A DNA stretch of 64,000 nt from Mactromeris polynyma (taxonomy: Eukaryota; Mollusca; Bivalvia; Venerida; Mactridae). Shown here one piece after another: positions 10,840-22,870 of the stretch. How positions within the stretch are numbered: position 1 is the first letter of the stretch; each line of letters opens with the position of its first letter. Location: positions 682,001-746,000 of the forward strand of contig JASFXZ010000012.1 of assembly GCA_032209605.1 (NCBI GenBank), given 5' to 3'. Both the position numbers and the translations under genes were made by a program. The notes beneath the pieces are model-generated. The model was given only the letters and a program-made list of their open reading frames with translations. It made no database searches and was not told where the DNA came from.

Positions 10840-13800
10840 CAACGATTTAAATCGACATGGTGACTTTCTAGATTTATTTTGTTTTGTAGAAGACGACGCA
10901 TGATTTTTGTCATGACAGTGCCACTGGGTAGAACTAAACTCAGTCCGAAATCCATTCAGTTTATATCTATTTCAGAGAAACAAATATGTCGATGAAGAAA
11001 AATGTTTCACCTCAAGCATTTCTGATATTATTGTTAGGACTGCTGAAGAAGCTAATATATGATTTAAAGATTGATTCTTTTTTAGAATCCTTAGTAAAAG
11101 CCCAAGTTTAAACATTGGCTTCATGATTTTTGTAGATCTGAAAGAGTAGATTAAATATAATTATAATTTTGAAATAATATGAAGATTAAAAGTGACACAT
11201 ACAAAAAAGAAATTAACATTATATGGTAACATATATAAGTACCACACGGAGGTGAAGGAAAATTTTCCTAACCTAAGGAGCTCTTAGCAACATTTTGGTC
11301 TTTATTGAATAAATATTATGAAGAGAAAGTCATTTTAAGTATAACCTCAAGCTCTGAAGTTGTTCTTGAGCCTTGTAGTAATTGAATGAAAATGTTGAGG
11401 ATGCGACTTTGATGTCAGCTCTGATACTGACTCTAATTCCGAATGGAATTCAAATTGTGTATGCTGTCTCTTAAGTCCGCATTATGCTTAAACAGACTCA
11501 TTGTATGATAACGTTTTGAATGTCTGAAACATTCTAAACATATTTTATTTCCTGTTGTACAACGAGTGTTTAATATTATTGAAGACAATGCATGCATTCC
11601 TGAATTATTATACAAAGGCATTATTCTTCCACTTTATAAACAAGAAATATCTTTTTAAAAAAGATAAACGACGTATTTTAAACAATATTTTATACAAAGC
11701 AGTAGAAGTTTTCAATTGCAAACAATGAATAAATTATTACGCTTAACAAATAATTATCGCGCAATTTGTTCAGGCTTTCTTTAAGACTTCCGATGTTTTA
11801 AGACATTTGACAAACGAACTGTTATTAATTGCTATAAATTATACTGTTAAAAATAGTCAAAAGACACACAATTTGCTATAAATTTGAAAAATAACATTTT
11901 GCGCATTAATCTATTAAGCTAAGTTAAAACATTCGTTACAAGAATCGCCGCATTGCGGAGCAGTGAGGTACGCTACGGGAAAAGAAGTCTCTTTCAACGA
12001 TAAATTACTGAAAACCTTGTAATTAAAAGAAATCGTGTCAAATTAGTAGTAAAGTGAATTATCCTTTTTACCCCATTTGGTGACTCTCTGCTTAAAATAT
12101 GAACCAATCAAATCGTCTAATTTTTTGCATATTTAAACAACCCGCTTCATATACAATATTTCATCGGTCTGAAATATTGGTCAAAATCAATATTATACAG
12201 CTACGCGGAAAAATATAAACGACCCTGATACTTATTGTGGTATAACTAGTTTAAAGCTGTTTTTGGTGAATCTATAAATTCATAAATAATAGATTAAACA
12301 GCTTCATAGAAAAGTCAGGTTTAAAAGGTGAAGAAAAGGAGACAATAGAACAATTGACCGTATTTTTTCATTAAAATGTTGACATATTATTACAAGAGTA
12401 AAAAAAAACCAAGAAATTGTATTGTGCTTTTATTGATTGTGGAAAGGCGTGTGATTCTGTTTATCGTTTGTTTGTGTCTATGGAGACAATTAGTAAATAC
12501 TAACACTAGTGGTAGAAATTAATATACACGCCGGTACTAAATAATGTGTTAAAAAAGCAAAGGTCTTTCATATTTTTTGTTAATTCGACTGGTGTTCGCT
12601 AAACTGAAAAAATATCCCCTATGTTATTTTCAATATTCTTAAATGATTTGGTTGCTCATATTTCCGACACTTACTGTGGGTTAGTTTCGATATATCAAAT
12701 GTTTTAACAATATACTATGTGATAATACTACTGAAGCTCATCTGAAATTATAATTATCATTATAACTATGCTGATTACACAGTAATGTTTGAAACAAACG
12801 AAGTGCTACAACCGGCTTCAGATTGTACATTATGGAAGCTTGACGTCAACACTGACAATACCAAAATGGTTTTATTCTGTAAAAACAAAAGTGAAAGAGT
12901 ACCTGTATTCTCTCACCGAATAATTCAAGTTTAGAGGTAGTTAAACATTTTATCTTGGAGATACATTCAACTTCAATGGTGAATTTAGTAAAACTATGAA
13001 TCTCTTATGCGACCAAGCATGAACAATTTTTTTCACTTCAGAGATAGGCCATAACTCTTGTGTTTATATTAGTTTGCAGCTGCATTTATTTGATTCTTTG
13101 GTCTGTCCAGTTTTTTATGGCTCCGAGGTTTGGGAATATGAGAATATTTATATTTAAACATTTGAAAATGCAGTTAAATGTTAAAAGCATACTCGTATAT
13201 CTGTAATAATGCATTGCTTGTTGATAACTTTATCACATTTAGATTGTTGAACTGCTGGTGCAAAATTGTTAATGGGGAAGCAGGCCAGATATCTCATCTA
13301 GTGTATACAATGATATTAGAGCTTGACAAGAGTGATTGTTATTATTCTACTTGGATTAAAAATGTTAAATCCTCATTAAATAGTCTAAGGTTTCAGAGTA
13401 AGGGATTGATAATGCAGCATTGGAATGGCCAGGTTGTTTAACTTAGTTAGTAAATGTAGCAGTTGCAGAAATTTCGAGAAATCTTTTAAACTGTTCCAAA
13501 TTTCTGCCATTTCAAATGTAGCAATCATAAACTGCCTATCGAGAAAGTTAGATTTTAAACTATAGAATATAATTTAAGGAAATGTATGTCATGTAAATAG
13601 TGGCAGGGGTGTAGCTATGCCTTTTGAAGTTTACGCACAATTTGGGTTTAGAGGGGCGGTTGACTTTTTCATAGGAGAGAAACCTATTTGCGTAGCGAAA
13701 TTGAGGCTTGTATAACTCACTTTGTATACTGCAGGGAATAAAAAGCATTCGTTCAAATATAAGGTAAACGATGCTCTATCTAATGTTCTTTTGGAGCAGT

Positions 13801-14350
13801 TATCGTTTCACGAATTCAAAATATACGGCCTGCAAACGCTTTATCCCATTACCCCTCCGTTTTTATTTAGTTTTTATCCTCTAATATTTTTTTACGGGCG
13901 TATTGTGCCTACACCACTGATTGGGGATGAGTTCCATTATATTTTTGTTTTGTTGTTATGTTGTAAAAATACCGAAAGGAAATTTAATACATTTACAAAA
14001 GACACAAAAGAATCTATTTCTTACTGATGATTAAAATACCATACTTAAACTTGCTACAATATAATGAATGGCCTGAAGTAACACTTAATATAGTCAGTAT
14101 GTTAACTACTAACTTCCAAAATAGACTTGAATCTTTGTACATGTATTATAATATCTCGTCCTTCCCATCCTTCTTGTATTAAGACATTTTATTTAAAAAT
14201 AATATTGGACTCCTTTGTCACAATTTTTTGTCATTTATATTAAAGCTGTTCCTTTCACTGTTGTTATTTTGATCATGTTTTGTTGTAAATTACTACCAAT
14301 GCTCTTATAGGCCTAGATTCTGAATTAAACATGAAAACTTGAAAAAAAAA
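10840..14350 (+). pseudogene. Decayed non-LTR retrotransposon (LINE) with reverse transcriptase relic
   Basis: Pieces of a Jockey/CR1-type LINE ORF2 appear in order on the + strand, separated by stops and frameshifts. They include IIEDNA...YKGIILPLYK (about 11572-11650), CAFIDCGKACDSVYR (12420-12466), SPMLFSIFLNDLVAHIS (12615-12666), YADYTVMFET (12767-12796), LQLHLFDSLVCPVFYGSEVW (about 13074-13135), a domain with CWCKIVNG (13178-13441) and a C-terminal GDEFHYIF (about 13922). The catalytic YADD is YADY here, so the enzyme is dead. The copy ends in a run of nine A at 14342-14350. The region left of about 11540 is less certain. A hAT-like MITE interrupts the C-terminal part at 13604-13919. Confidence 0.85.
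13604..13919. mobile_element. hAT-like MITE inserted in the LINE relic, 316 bp
   Basis: The left end reads CAGGGGTGTAGC and the reverse complement of the right end reads CAGTGGTGTAGGC, so the two ends form short terminal inverted repeats of the hAT type. The flanking LINE frame reads CMSCK-W before the insertion and IGDEFHYIF after it, which is where these two motifs are expected to be adjacent in this LINE family. That makes the insertion boundaries independent of the repeat ends. The expected 8-bp target duplication is degraded (AATAGTGG against ATTGGGGA). No transposase is present. Confidence 0.65.
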
Positions 14351-16470
14351 CATATTGTTTCCATAAGACTCAATCTAAACAATGCGACCAAGTTCCATAG
14401 TCGTAAAATAATTCGTTAATACTGTTTGATAACATGTTTGTGGTATTTCATTCAGGGGTTGAACAAATCCTCACCTTTGTATATGGATTCGGTAAAACAG
14501 AAATGAAGAAAGTTATTAGCATTGTTCCTTGCAATAATGAGTTTATTTATTTTGAATGGTTTGAATTATTTATGTAATTGGTCTGTTTGGGGCAACATTA
14601 ACAGGCATATTCCAAGATGCAAGCATAATAGTTTAATTAAAAAAAAAATAGTTTGGATATAAATAAAGTAATAGCATAGCTCTACCGGCTAATTTTATTT
14701 TAGGTAAAATCAGAATTCAGCGATAGTTCATGCCATGTTATCAGCAGCGATAGTAAGAAGATTCAACCAGCATACGGGCATAATTAAGTAAACTGATTAA
14801 TGTATTCAGTATATTTTCTGGTTGGAAAATCTGCGTATTGAGAAACAAAAATCAAGATACTCAACTTTTTTAAACTACAAATTTATTACTATTTTTAAAC
14901 TACAAATTTAATATTTTATATTTATTTTATGTAGAAACAACGATAAGGCTGAATATTAAACATGAATAAATCATGTTATCTCTTATCTTACAGATATTTA
15001 TATCATTTGAAACAAATATTTGAAACATTGCCTCCCGGGTGGTCTGGAAATGAGAGGTTGTTGAGAACAATACTTTATACCAGTTCAAGACTTATCTAAA
15101 ACTACTTCATAATGTTCAGGACAAATTGAACTCGTAGTATCTATTTCCGATTAGCAAAATTGCATGTAGCACTTGTTTACTATTGTACATAATAACAATG
15201 TGACAGCAAGACTAGATCTATGATTACATCAAATCAGTATGTTATATTTCCTGATGGAGATAACGTGTTACGACACAATATATGTCGTCTTATTAGCTGA
15301 TGAGTTTTTCATAAATGTGCGGACAATTGATGCATATACATTCGAATGAGTTAGTGACTTCAGTATGTCAACATGTCGTCTACATGGTTACTTTAGAAGA
15401 GGACAACACTATTCGTTTGTTTAAATAATTATGTAATGAGACTGTATGTAGTGAACACTTTTGCAAAAATACTCAAACTGTTTGAAAATAAGACAAGCTG
15501 ATGTGGAGGAGATGGTTCTTAAAGTTTTCTACATAACCTTGTAGGTAGGACTATTGCCATGTCCTCTATCGGTCATTTCTATGCCGATCATCGGACAGAT
15601 TGACCAATGATCACATAAGATACAATTGTGTGACCTTATTCCGATATCATGCCAGTTTAATACTTTTTAAGACTTTGCTTTTCGTTGTTATAGCAACTAG
15701 AGTTCTGCAATGTATCAATATATGAAGTGTCCTTTGATGACTCATTGATGACACTGAGTACTTATTAAAGGATTGACACAGTGGCGATGTTTCAAGGGCA
15801 TTTTTTCTGTCAATCGGTAGTTCCTCCCTATACTTCTGTGTTCATTTATTGCGAAGAGAGCTTTAATCCGCCTCTTAAAGAGCCTTAAGAAATCAAGGAC
15901 ATAACAATAATATCACTTTCAGATTGAAGATGTTACTGTCCACATGTTATCTCTTTCTTCGACATCGTAGAAAGTAAAATCAATTGTCATTTCAAGCAAA
16001 TAAGTCTTCAGATTGATAAAAGTTATCACAATACTCGTTAATTAATTTCTTGGTGTCCACGAGGCTGCTTGCTTGGTAATTAGCCGATATTGTGGCGAAA
16101 AATTAATCCATCAAAATAATGATATCGATTTCCACACAATTAACCATTATCATATAGCCGTGAATATTATATACCTTGCTTTTGATAAGCTGTCAACTGT
16201 GAAAGTACAATATGATAATTCATTTTCCGAAGAGGAAGTTAATACTTATGAAAACACTAAAAACTGATTATGTCCACTCGTATGTTAACGAAATAATTTT
16301 GAAAAAGGGCATAACCGATTGTTTCAGGGTGATGCATGATATTTTTTATTGGTCGTTAGAATTGCAATTATCGTTCTAACCTATTCATTAAGTAAAGTGT
16401 GTATGAATTTATCGGCATGGTTTATATACTGACCGGATTTCAAAGAAATGATTAAAGTTGTAACAGGGAA
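14351..16470. other. Spacer, nothing recognised
   Basis: AT-rich unique sequence, no supported gene. A 64-codon frame at 16073-16267 has no recognisable features. Confidence 0.5.
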
Positions 16471-16850
16471 CGCCACATGCACAAGACAATGCCTCTTAAC
16501 ACAGATACTAGGGAAATATCAGCGTACGAAACATTGGCAGTTGATAAGGTGTAAGCGCAAACATCTATGGGCATGGGGAAGTAAGGAATTGTCTGACTGA
16601 TTATCAAAAACAACCAGAGAGAAATGGAGGAGACAACAAGGGGTAAAGAATGTATTCTTTCCATCGATGAATCAAGATTTTGTAAAGATATGTTAGAAGG
16701 GACGCGTAAGTTGTGGCGTCGCCGAGGTGAGTGTTACGCAGATTGCTGCATCAGACATCATGCACGGCGGTGGAGTAGGGTCAGTGTAATGGTGTCGACC
16801 GGTATATCATGGCACCACAAAACATCCCTAAAAGAAATCCAATAGAAATA
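16471..16850 (+). pseudogene. Tc1/mariner transposase relic
   Basis: The frame at 16624-16845 encodes ILSIDESRFCKDMLEG, then LWRRRGECYADCC and SVMVSTGISWHHKTSL. This order of D-E-S-R-F, WRR.GE.YADC and VMV.GGIS-like motifs is the first catalytic aspartate region of Tc1-like DDE transposases. In another frame just upstream, KWRRQQGVKNVFF (from about 16623) gives the residues normally placed before DESRF, so a frameshift lies near 16650. Both the N-terminal DNA-binding part and the later D and E residues are missing or unreadable. It is a fossil fragment. Confidence 0.8.
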
Positions 16851-18329
16851 TTATAAAATCTACGTTTAAACCAAACTATATAACTATAGCAGAAAGAATA
16901 TTACCAAAATGGCTACAAAGTTGGCTAGAATACCATTGATCTTTCAAAAGGTGTGGTCCCCGGGGGGGGGGGGGTAGGCCTGGCTTATATCTCAAGTACA
17001 CCAGTTTTATATCCGTGTGCAGAAACAGGCGAAGACAAACCGTCATGGCCCTTTTGTTCATTTTAATTCTATACGTACGATTCCCGGTAGAATTAAGTTC
17101 AATATTAGCACAGGTATTTGACAATAAACTAAATACGATAGCGTATTGTCTTATGTACTCAAAACTCTTTTCCCCAAACTGCTTGTTTATAACTGTTTAT
17201 GCACGTTTGGTAACATAATGGCAATGGAATTCGGTGGATTATTCATCTTCAATTATCATATTTATTTCCATTGTCTAATGCAAAGGATTAGTGGTTTATT
17301 TCGCATTTATGCCAAAAATAATCCGTACAATTCCGCAAATCACGTCTGTCTATGATGTAGTTTATCACTGAACGCTTTCAGGTATAAATACATAACTCAC
17401 TTTCAGTGATTCTTCTGAAAGTGGAATTCGTCGAAATTTCACCGTCTGTGTCAATTTACTACACGAAGATAGAATTTATTGTAAAAATCTGTATAATTTC
17501 AATTTGTTTTGTATAATTATTTAGTTACGCTTATTCATAACTTAATAATGAACATGCTGACGGTGATGTTTAAAAACGATTTATTAATGTTGCTAAACGT
17601 ATCAGTTTAAGTCCTCGTATGAATATCGTACATATTGTTTCTGTAAAATATCCTGGGTCTATAGTGTAAACGCAAGATTTGGTATATTCGAAATTATCAG
17701 TTAACGTAATCGTATTGTTTCGCGTTTCGCAGTGTTAACCTTTAGTGGTCTTTTGAAACAAAAATGTGTATAAATACCTAGCATTTATTTCTTTTCTAAA
17801 AATAATTTCAAAATTAAAATATTCAAAATGGCTATCCGCAAACTTTTTTTTATTTTTCTTGGATAAAATACTGAACTATACTATTTAAAATTACTGATTT
17901 TTACAATCCAAATATGAATCGCGTACGAAAGTTTGCATCATACGCTTTAAGGTTTAAATAATGTATGGATATCAACCATTGGTCAGATAATCGACCATGG
18001 CGACCAGTTGTCGGTGTTCAATTGAATTGCAAACCGCGTACACGCAATGATGATACCGGTATTCTGCTTGCAATTTCAACGCGTCACTGTTTTGAATACT
18101 TATCATATACAGTTCTCTTACATCCCCGAGCTATTGTAATAGCTACAGCATGAACAACAATATTGATAACTTCAGTTGAGCATACTTAATAACTGTAATA
18201 TACCGTTTTCGAAATCAGAATCGTTGATTCGCGATGCTGTGGTGCGGAAAATACATCAGTTCATACTGTTTTAATTTACTAAAATATAACAAGTACTCGT
18301 ACATTAAAACTGTCTACAATATAGTAAGA
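16851..18329. other. Spacer with a G13 tract
   Basis: There is a run of 13 G at 16962-16974, preceded by CCCC. Short frames at 16876-17124 (-), 17015-17355 (+) and 17965-18153 (+) have no recognisable content. Confidence 0.5.
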
Positions 18330-18830
18330 CATGATATGGAAATATTTTCCAATAAGAAAAACTAGAAAGCTTACTGCGTGATTTGCAAACATCGTTAGGT
18401 TTTTATGAAGTATAAGATGAAATAATTCTTAGTTTTGTAAGACAGAAGCTTAGAGACAATATTGTTCAGAATGGGCAAGCTAATTGGAATGAATATTCAA
18501 GGGTCTTATTCTCTTGATATGAAATATAAAAGTTATTTACATTTTATACGTAATCAGAAACATTCAGTTGCATTAAGCAAAACAGGAATGTCATCGTATA
18601 ATCTTCTTGTTGAAACTGGTAGATGGGATAAACCCGTATGCATTCCTTTTAACGAAATAACATGTTATATGTGTAACAAGCCAGACGATGAATATCACTA
18701 TGTAATGGAATGTATTTTATTATCTTAACTTAGAAGCAAAGATCGACATTATTGGAGAAGACAATGCATGTTTAACTTCACTCTGCTCATAATGACTGCA
18801 CAAAATGAAACACAAAAACTAACGGAGGTT
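18330..18830 (+). pseudogene. LINE ORF2 C-terminal fragment
   Basis: Two frames joined by a frameshift near 18500 give FVRQKLRDNIVQNGQANWNE (from 18434), then IQGSYSLD, SVALSKTGMSSYNLLVETGRW and a CCHC-like cluster CYMCNKPDDEYHYVMEC (C-x2-C-x7-H-x4-C; frame 18462-18728). RHYWRRQCMFNF follows after a stop, from about 18747. This is the order seen at the C-terminus of Jockey/CR1-type LINE reverse transcriptase proteins, where ETGR(W) and the zinc-knuckle-like DEYH..C motif are typical. The copy differs from the 10840-14350 element, so it is an independent 5'-truncated insertion. Confidence 0.75.
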
Positions 18831-18944
18831 TAAAGCAAACATTACTTACAACGCTTTTATATTCAAGATATCTTTAAGTAAGAAAATAATAAGAATGATT
18901 TTATGTAAATTCTTCTGTGTGTGTTGTTGGTTATTTACTTCAAC

Positions 18945-19005
18945 ATCAACATGAACCGTCGCTGGACTTAGATTATCGCTTGCAGTGAAATGGGTTCGGC
19001 TCTCG
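18945..19005 (+). mobile_element. tRNA-like (SINE head) fragment
   Basis: GTCGCTGGACTTAGATTATC followed by GCTTGCAGTGAAATGGGTTCGGCTCTCG resembles the anticodon arm to T-arm half of tRNA Leu/Ser-derived SINE heads, with a B-box-like GGGTTCGGCTC. The A box is not recognisable. It lies about 135 bp before a 35-bp minisatellite. The similarity may be coincidental. Confidence 0.3.
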
Positions 19006-19136
19006 AATAAAGCTATCCGCAGACTTATGACGAGTATGTACAGACGCTGTCATGTTGTTGTGGGTGCCTACAGAAACCATGCTAGAGATTGACTATTTTA
19101 AAGAAACCACCGGAATGTGTGTGAAAAATTCAGTCC

Positions 19137-19877
19137 AACCAGGTTTGGGTTTGTCACGCTTGAGTGGATAGTGTAAGGTTTGGGTTTGTCACGCTTGAGT
19201 GGATAGTGTAAGGTTTGGGTTTGTCACGCTTGAGTGGATAGTGTAAGGTTTGGGTTTGTCACGCTTGAGTGGATAGTGTAAGGTTTGGGTTTGTCTCGCT
19301 TGAGTGGATAGTGTAATGTTTGGGTTTGTCACGCTTGAGTGGATAGTGTAAGGTTTGGGTTTGTCACGCTTGAGTGGATAGTGTAAGATTTGGGTTTGTC
19401 ACGCTTGAGTGGATAGTGTAAGGTTTGGGTTAGTCAACGTTTGAGTGGATAGTGTAAGGTTTGGGTTTGTCACGCTTGAGTGGATAGTGTAAGGTTTGGG
19501 TTTGTCACGCTTGAGTGGATAGTGTAAGGTTTAGGTTTGTCACGCTTGAGTGGATAGTGTAAGGTTTGGGTTTGTCACGCTTGAGTGGATAGTGTAAGGT
19601 TTGGGTTTGTCACGCTTGAGTGGATAGTGTAAGGTTTGGGTTTGTCACGCTTGAGTGGATAGTGTAAGGTTTGGGTTTGTCTCGCTTGAGTGGATAGTGT
19701 AAGGTTTGGGTTTGTCACGCTTGAGTGGATAGTGTATGGTTTGGGTTTGTCACGCTTGAGTGGATAGTGTAAGGCTTGGGTTTGTCACGCTTGAGTAGAT
19801 AGTGTAAGGTTTGGGTTTGTCACGCTTGAGTGGATAGTGTAAGGTTTGGCTTTGTCTCGCTTGAGTGGATAGTGTAA
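19137..19877. repeat. 35-bp minisatellite, about 21 copies
   Basis: The unit is AAGGTTTGGGTTTGTCACGC followed by TTGAGTGGATAGTGT. Most copies are identical. Scattered variants include CTCGC for CACGC, one 36-bp copy (GTTAGTCAACG, about 19430) and AGATTTGGG. It is not divisible by 3 and contains stops. Confidence 0.96.
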
Positions 19878-20422
19878 TAATATGTTTTATTTTAGATGTG
19901 TGAATTGCATTTTTGGAAACAGGAAATTGATATTATACGCTGAAAATTGAACCATTTTATTAATCCGTTCTAAAGATTGATACCACACTCCCTGAGGTTG
20001 GATGACCGTATGAGCTCGAATGTCTGCGTAAATATTACAAGTATTAAATACCCTATATAAATGGTAGTAGCGAAAGTTAATCGTATGATTAAATATTTAA
20101 TTTACTTTGGATATGCGGAAATTTTATGAATTTCATGGCAATGTAGTTAAGTGGTGGGGAAAGTATGGAAGACTATAACAACAATATAGATAGTGAAATA
20201 GTCAATTGTGGGAATGCACAGTGAGAACAAAGAACAAGTTCGAAAATGACGCGGAAGATATTGACTGATAGACTAAGGCGGATATACAGCATAATCGTGC
20301 AAGCTCTGACACTATGAACATTACATAGAGTTTACAACTATCGACATCGGACTTGTGAGTATGTATACATATTAACACTAAGTTCAACACTGGACTCAGT
20401 TCAACCTAATCAAAGCCAGTGT
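19878..20422. other. Spacer, nothing recognised
   Basis: AT-rich; a 62-codon minus frame (20202-20390) has no recognisable content. Confidence 0.45.
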
Positions 20423-20632
20423 TTGAGTGACATTCGCAACCTATCTAGTGGAATAGAGATAACAACCATCAGATTCAATTCAGTCGAAAAGTATAGTTAT
20501 GAACAGGCACGAAAATTGAACAGACTTGCATATAAATCACTAGACATTGAAGTCCGCAGTAGAAGGAACAATCTGCCATTTTGGAGCATAAGTGAAAACA
20601 TCAAACGAGATTTACAATTTCATAGCGTGTAA
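20423..20632 (+). pseudogene. Possible LINE ORF1-like fragment, cut by a minisatellite
   Basis: The frame encodes QARKLNRLAYKSLDIEVRSR followed by RNNLPFW. The combination of a short helical stretch followed by L(D/E)xxSRRNNL..(F/W) is characteristic of the junction between coiled coil and RNA-binding domain in LINE ORF1 proteins. The expected G-I-x-E after the motif is changed to SISE. The similarity stops where the 57-bp array starts (about 20624). The call rests on one short motif. Confidence 0.45.
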
Positions 20633-21895
20633 CAACAGAGCAGGCACACAGACTCGAGGATGAGGTAGATCTCCACACATAGTGTGTAACAACAGAGCGG
20701 GCACACAGACTCGAGGATGAGGTAGATCTCCACACATAGTGTGTAACAACAGAGCGGGCACACATACTCGAGGATGAGGTAGATCTCCACACATAGTGTG
20801 TTACAACAGAGCGGGCACACATACTCGAGGATGAGGTAGATCTCCACACATAGTGTGTAACAACAGAGCGGGCACACAGACTCGAGGATGAAGTAGATCT
20901 CCACACATAGTGTGTAACAACAGAGCGGGCACACAGACTCGAGGATGAAGTAGATCTCCACACATAGTGTGTTACAACAGAGCGGGCACACAGACTCGAG
21001 GATGAGGTAGATCTCCACACATAGTGTGTAACAACAGAGCGGGCACACAGACTCGAGGATGAAGTAGATCTCCACACATAGTGTGTTACAACAGAGCGGG
21101 CACACATACTCGAGGATGAGGTAGATCTCCACACATAGTGTGTAACAACAGAGCGGGCACACATACTCGAGGATGAGGTAGATCTCCACACAAAGTGTGT
21201 AACAACAGAGCGGGCACACAGACTCGAGGATGAAGTAGATCTCCACACATAGTGTGTTACAACAGAGCGGGCACACATACTCGAGGATGAAGTAGATCTC
21301 CACACATAGTGTGTTACAACAGAGCGGGCACACATACTCGAGGATGAGGTAGATCTCCACACATAGTGTGTAACAACAGAGCGGGCACACAGACTCGAGG
21401 ATGAAGTAGATCTCCACACATAGTGTGTTACAACAGAGCGGGCACACATACTCGAGGATGAGGTAGATCTCCACACATAGTGTGTTACAACAGAGCGGGC
21501 ACACAAACTCGAGGTTGAGGTAGATCTCCACACATAGTGTGTTACAACAGAGCGGGCACACATACTCGAGGATGAGGTAGATCTCCACACATAGTGTGTT
21601 GCAACAGAGCGGGCACACATACTCGAGGATGAGGTAGATCTCCACACATAGTGTGTTACAACAGAGCGGGCACACAGACTCGAGGATGAGGTAGATCTCC
21701 ACACATAGTGTGTTACAACAGAACGGGCACACAGACTCGAGGATGAGGTAGATCTCCACACATAGTGTGTTACAACAGAGCGGGCACACAGACTCGAGGA
21801 TGAGGTAGATCTCCACACATAGTGTGTTACAACAGAGCGGGCACACAGACTCGAGGATGAGGTAGATCACCACACATAGTGTGTTACAACAGAGC
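20624..21895. repeat. 57-bp minisatellite, about 22 copies
   Basis: The unit is GTGTGTAACAACAGAGCGGG, CACACAGACTCGAGGATGAG, GTAGATCTCCACACATA. Each copy carries CTCGAG and AGATCT palindromes and the hairpin CACAC-ATA-GTGTG across the unit junction. Variants alternate: GTAACA/GTTACA, CAGACTC/CATACTC and GAGGTAG/GAAGTAG. The unit is 19 codons long, so two minus-strand frames (405 and 427 codons) are open. They are repeat artefacts. Confidence 0.97.
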
Positions 21896-22791
21896 GGACT
21901 CACTGACTCGGATCAAATAGAGAACACGACCCAAAGAGTGAGACATGCCGTAAACGTGCAATGGTTGTCCGGTTTCCAGACAATTCTGACACAGACTTCA
22001 TTAACCTTGGTGTTATATAGTTTTATTAAGATTGTATTGTTATTTATCTTTCTTCGACAAAATACTTTTAAAACTTCAATGCCAATAAATAATTGTTATC
22101 AAATGCATATGGATAATATATTGAAGCAGATATCAGTTGCTGCAGGAATTTGTATCAGTTGTGTGAACATTAATTGTCGGAACAATATGTTAAATCATGT
22201 GATTGTATGTTTTAATGTAATAGCAATTGCTTTATAATGGAATTTATTCAACATTGATTTTTTGCAAAACATCTATAAACCACATGCAGACAATTAATGT
22301 GGGTATGAATGTTGCTAATTAAACTTTATTTATTGTCATTTTGTATTCATCGTTAATTTACACAGATCATATACATATATTTATCGGGAACATAACGCAG
22401 AGCATGTCAGAGCATGTCAGAGATGCGCTTGCATCTGAAACAGGTTGTATACCATAGAAACACATATGTCACTAGTAGACAATCCCAAACATGACGCCAT
22501 TCCATTTAACAGCCAGGAAAATAGTACACAAGTTCGTTTAAAAGAATGCACCATGAATAATTCGTCTTCCACAAATTTTGTGATGACAGATGTCGTTCAT
22601 GTCTTGTACTATGTTCAGACATGTTTCGATAACTCAAACCCTGTTGAGTCGAGGACACAATCCAACGTCGTTCAATGTATTTTGTCAGTTTGTCATTAGC
22701 ACAATAAAATATCACAAAATGATGTCGTTGATGTAAAAAGTATATTCAAGTCATATTTTGGTTGTTTGATAATATGCAAAAGTATTACTCG
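21896..22791. other. Spacer, nothing recognised
   Basis: Includes a 10-bp direct duplication GAGCATGTCA at about 22402. A frame of 118 codons starts inside the array (21881-22237), and another at 22445-22699 has no recognisable domain. Confidence 0.45.
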
Positions 22792-22870
22792 ATAGATAGA
22801 TACTTTTATTTCCTCCATTTATGAAGAGCGGAACAAGATAGTACAGTGATGAAAACAAAACAAAGAGGAA
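22792..22870 (-). mobile_element. Possible LINE 3' end with TATC tail
   Basis: Read on the minus strand, a GGAAATAAAAGTATCTATCT sequence ends in a short TATC microsatellite, as in CR1/Jockey-type LINE 3' ends. No coding relic is visible further along the element, so this is a weak call. Confidence 0.3.

Noticed and set aside
16962..16974. G13 tract as a G-quadruplex
   Set aside because: A single homopolymer run. It may be a mutational or assembly feature, with no evidence of function.
19137..19877. Telomere-like repeat (GGTTTGGG, GGTTTGTC)
   Set aside because: The G-rich pieces are part of a 35-bp unit. There is no TTAGGG or other short telomeric period.
20601..21903. Minus-strand repeat proteins (Ser-rich and Cys-rich) of 405-427 codons
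   Set aside because: They are the 57-bp minisatellite read in two frames. The alternating cysteines look like a structured repeat protein, but there is no unique start, no domain and no splice context.
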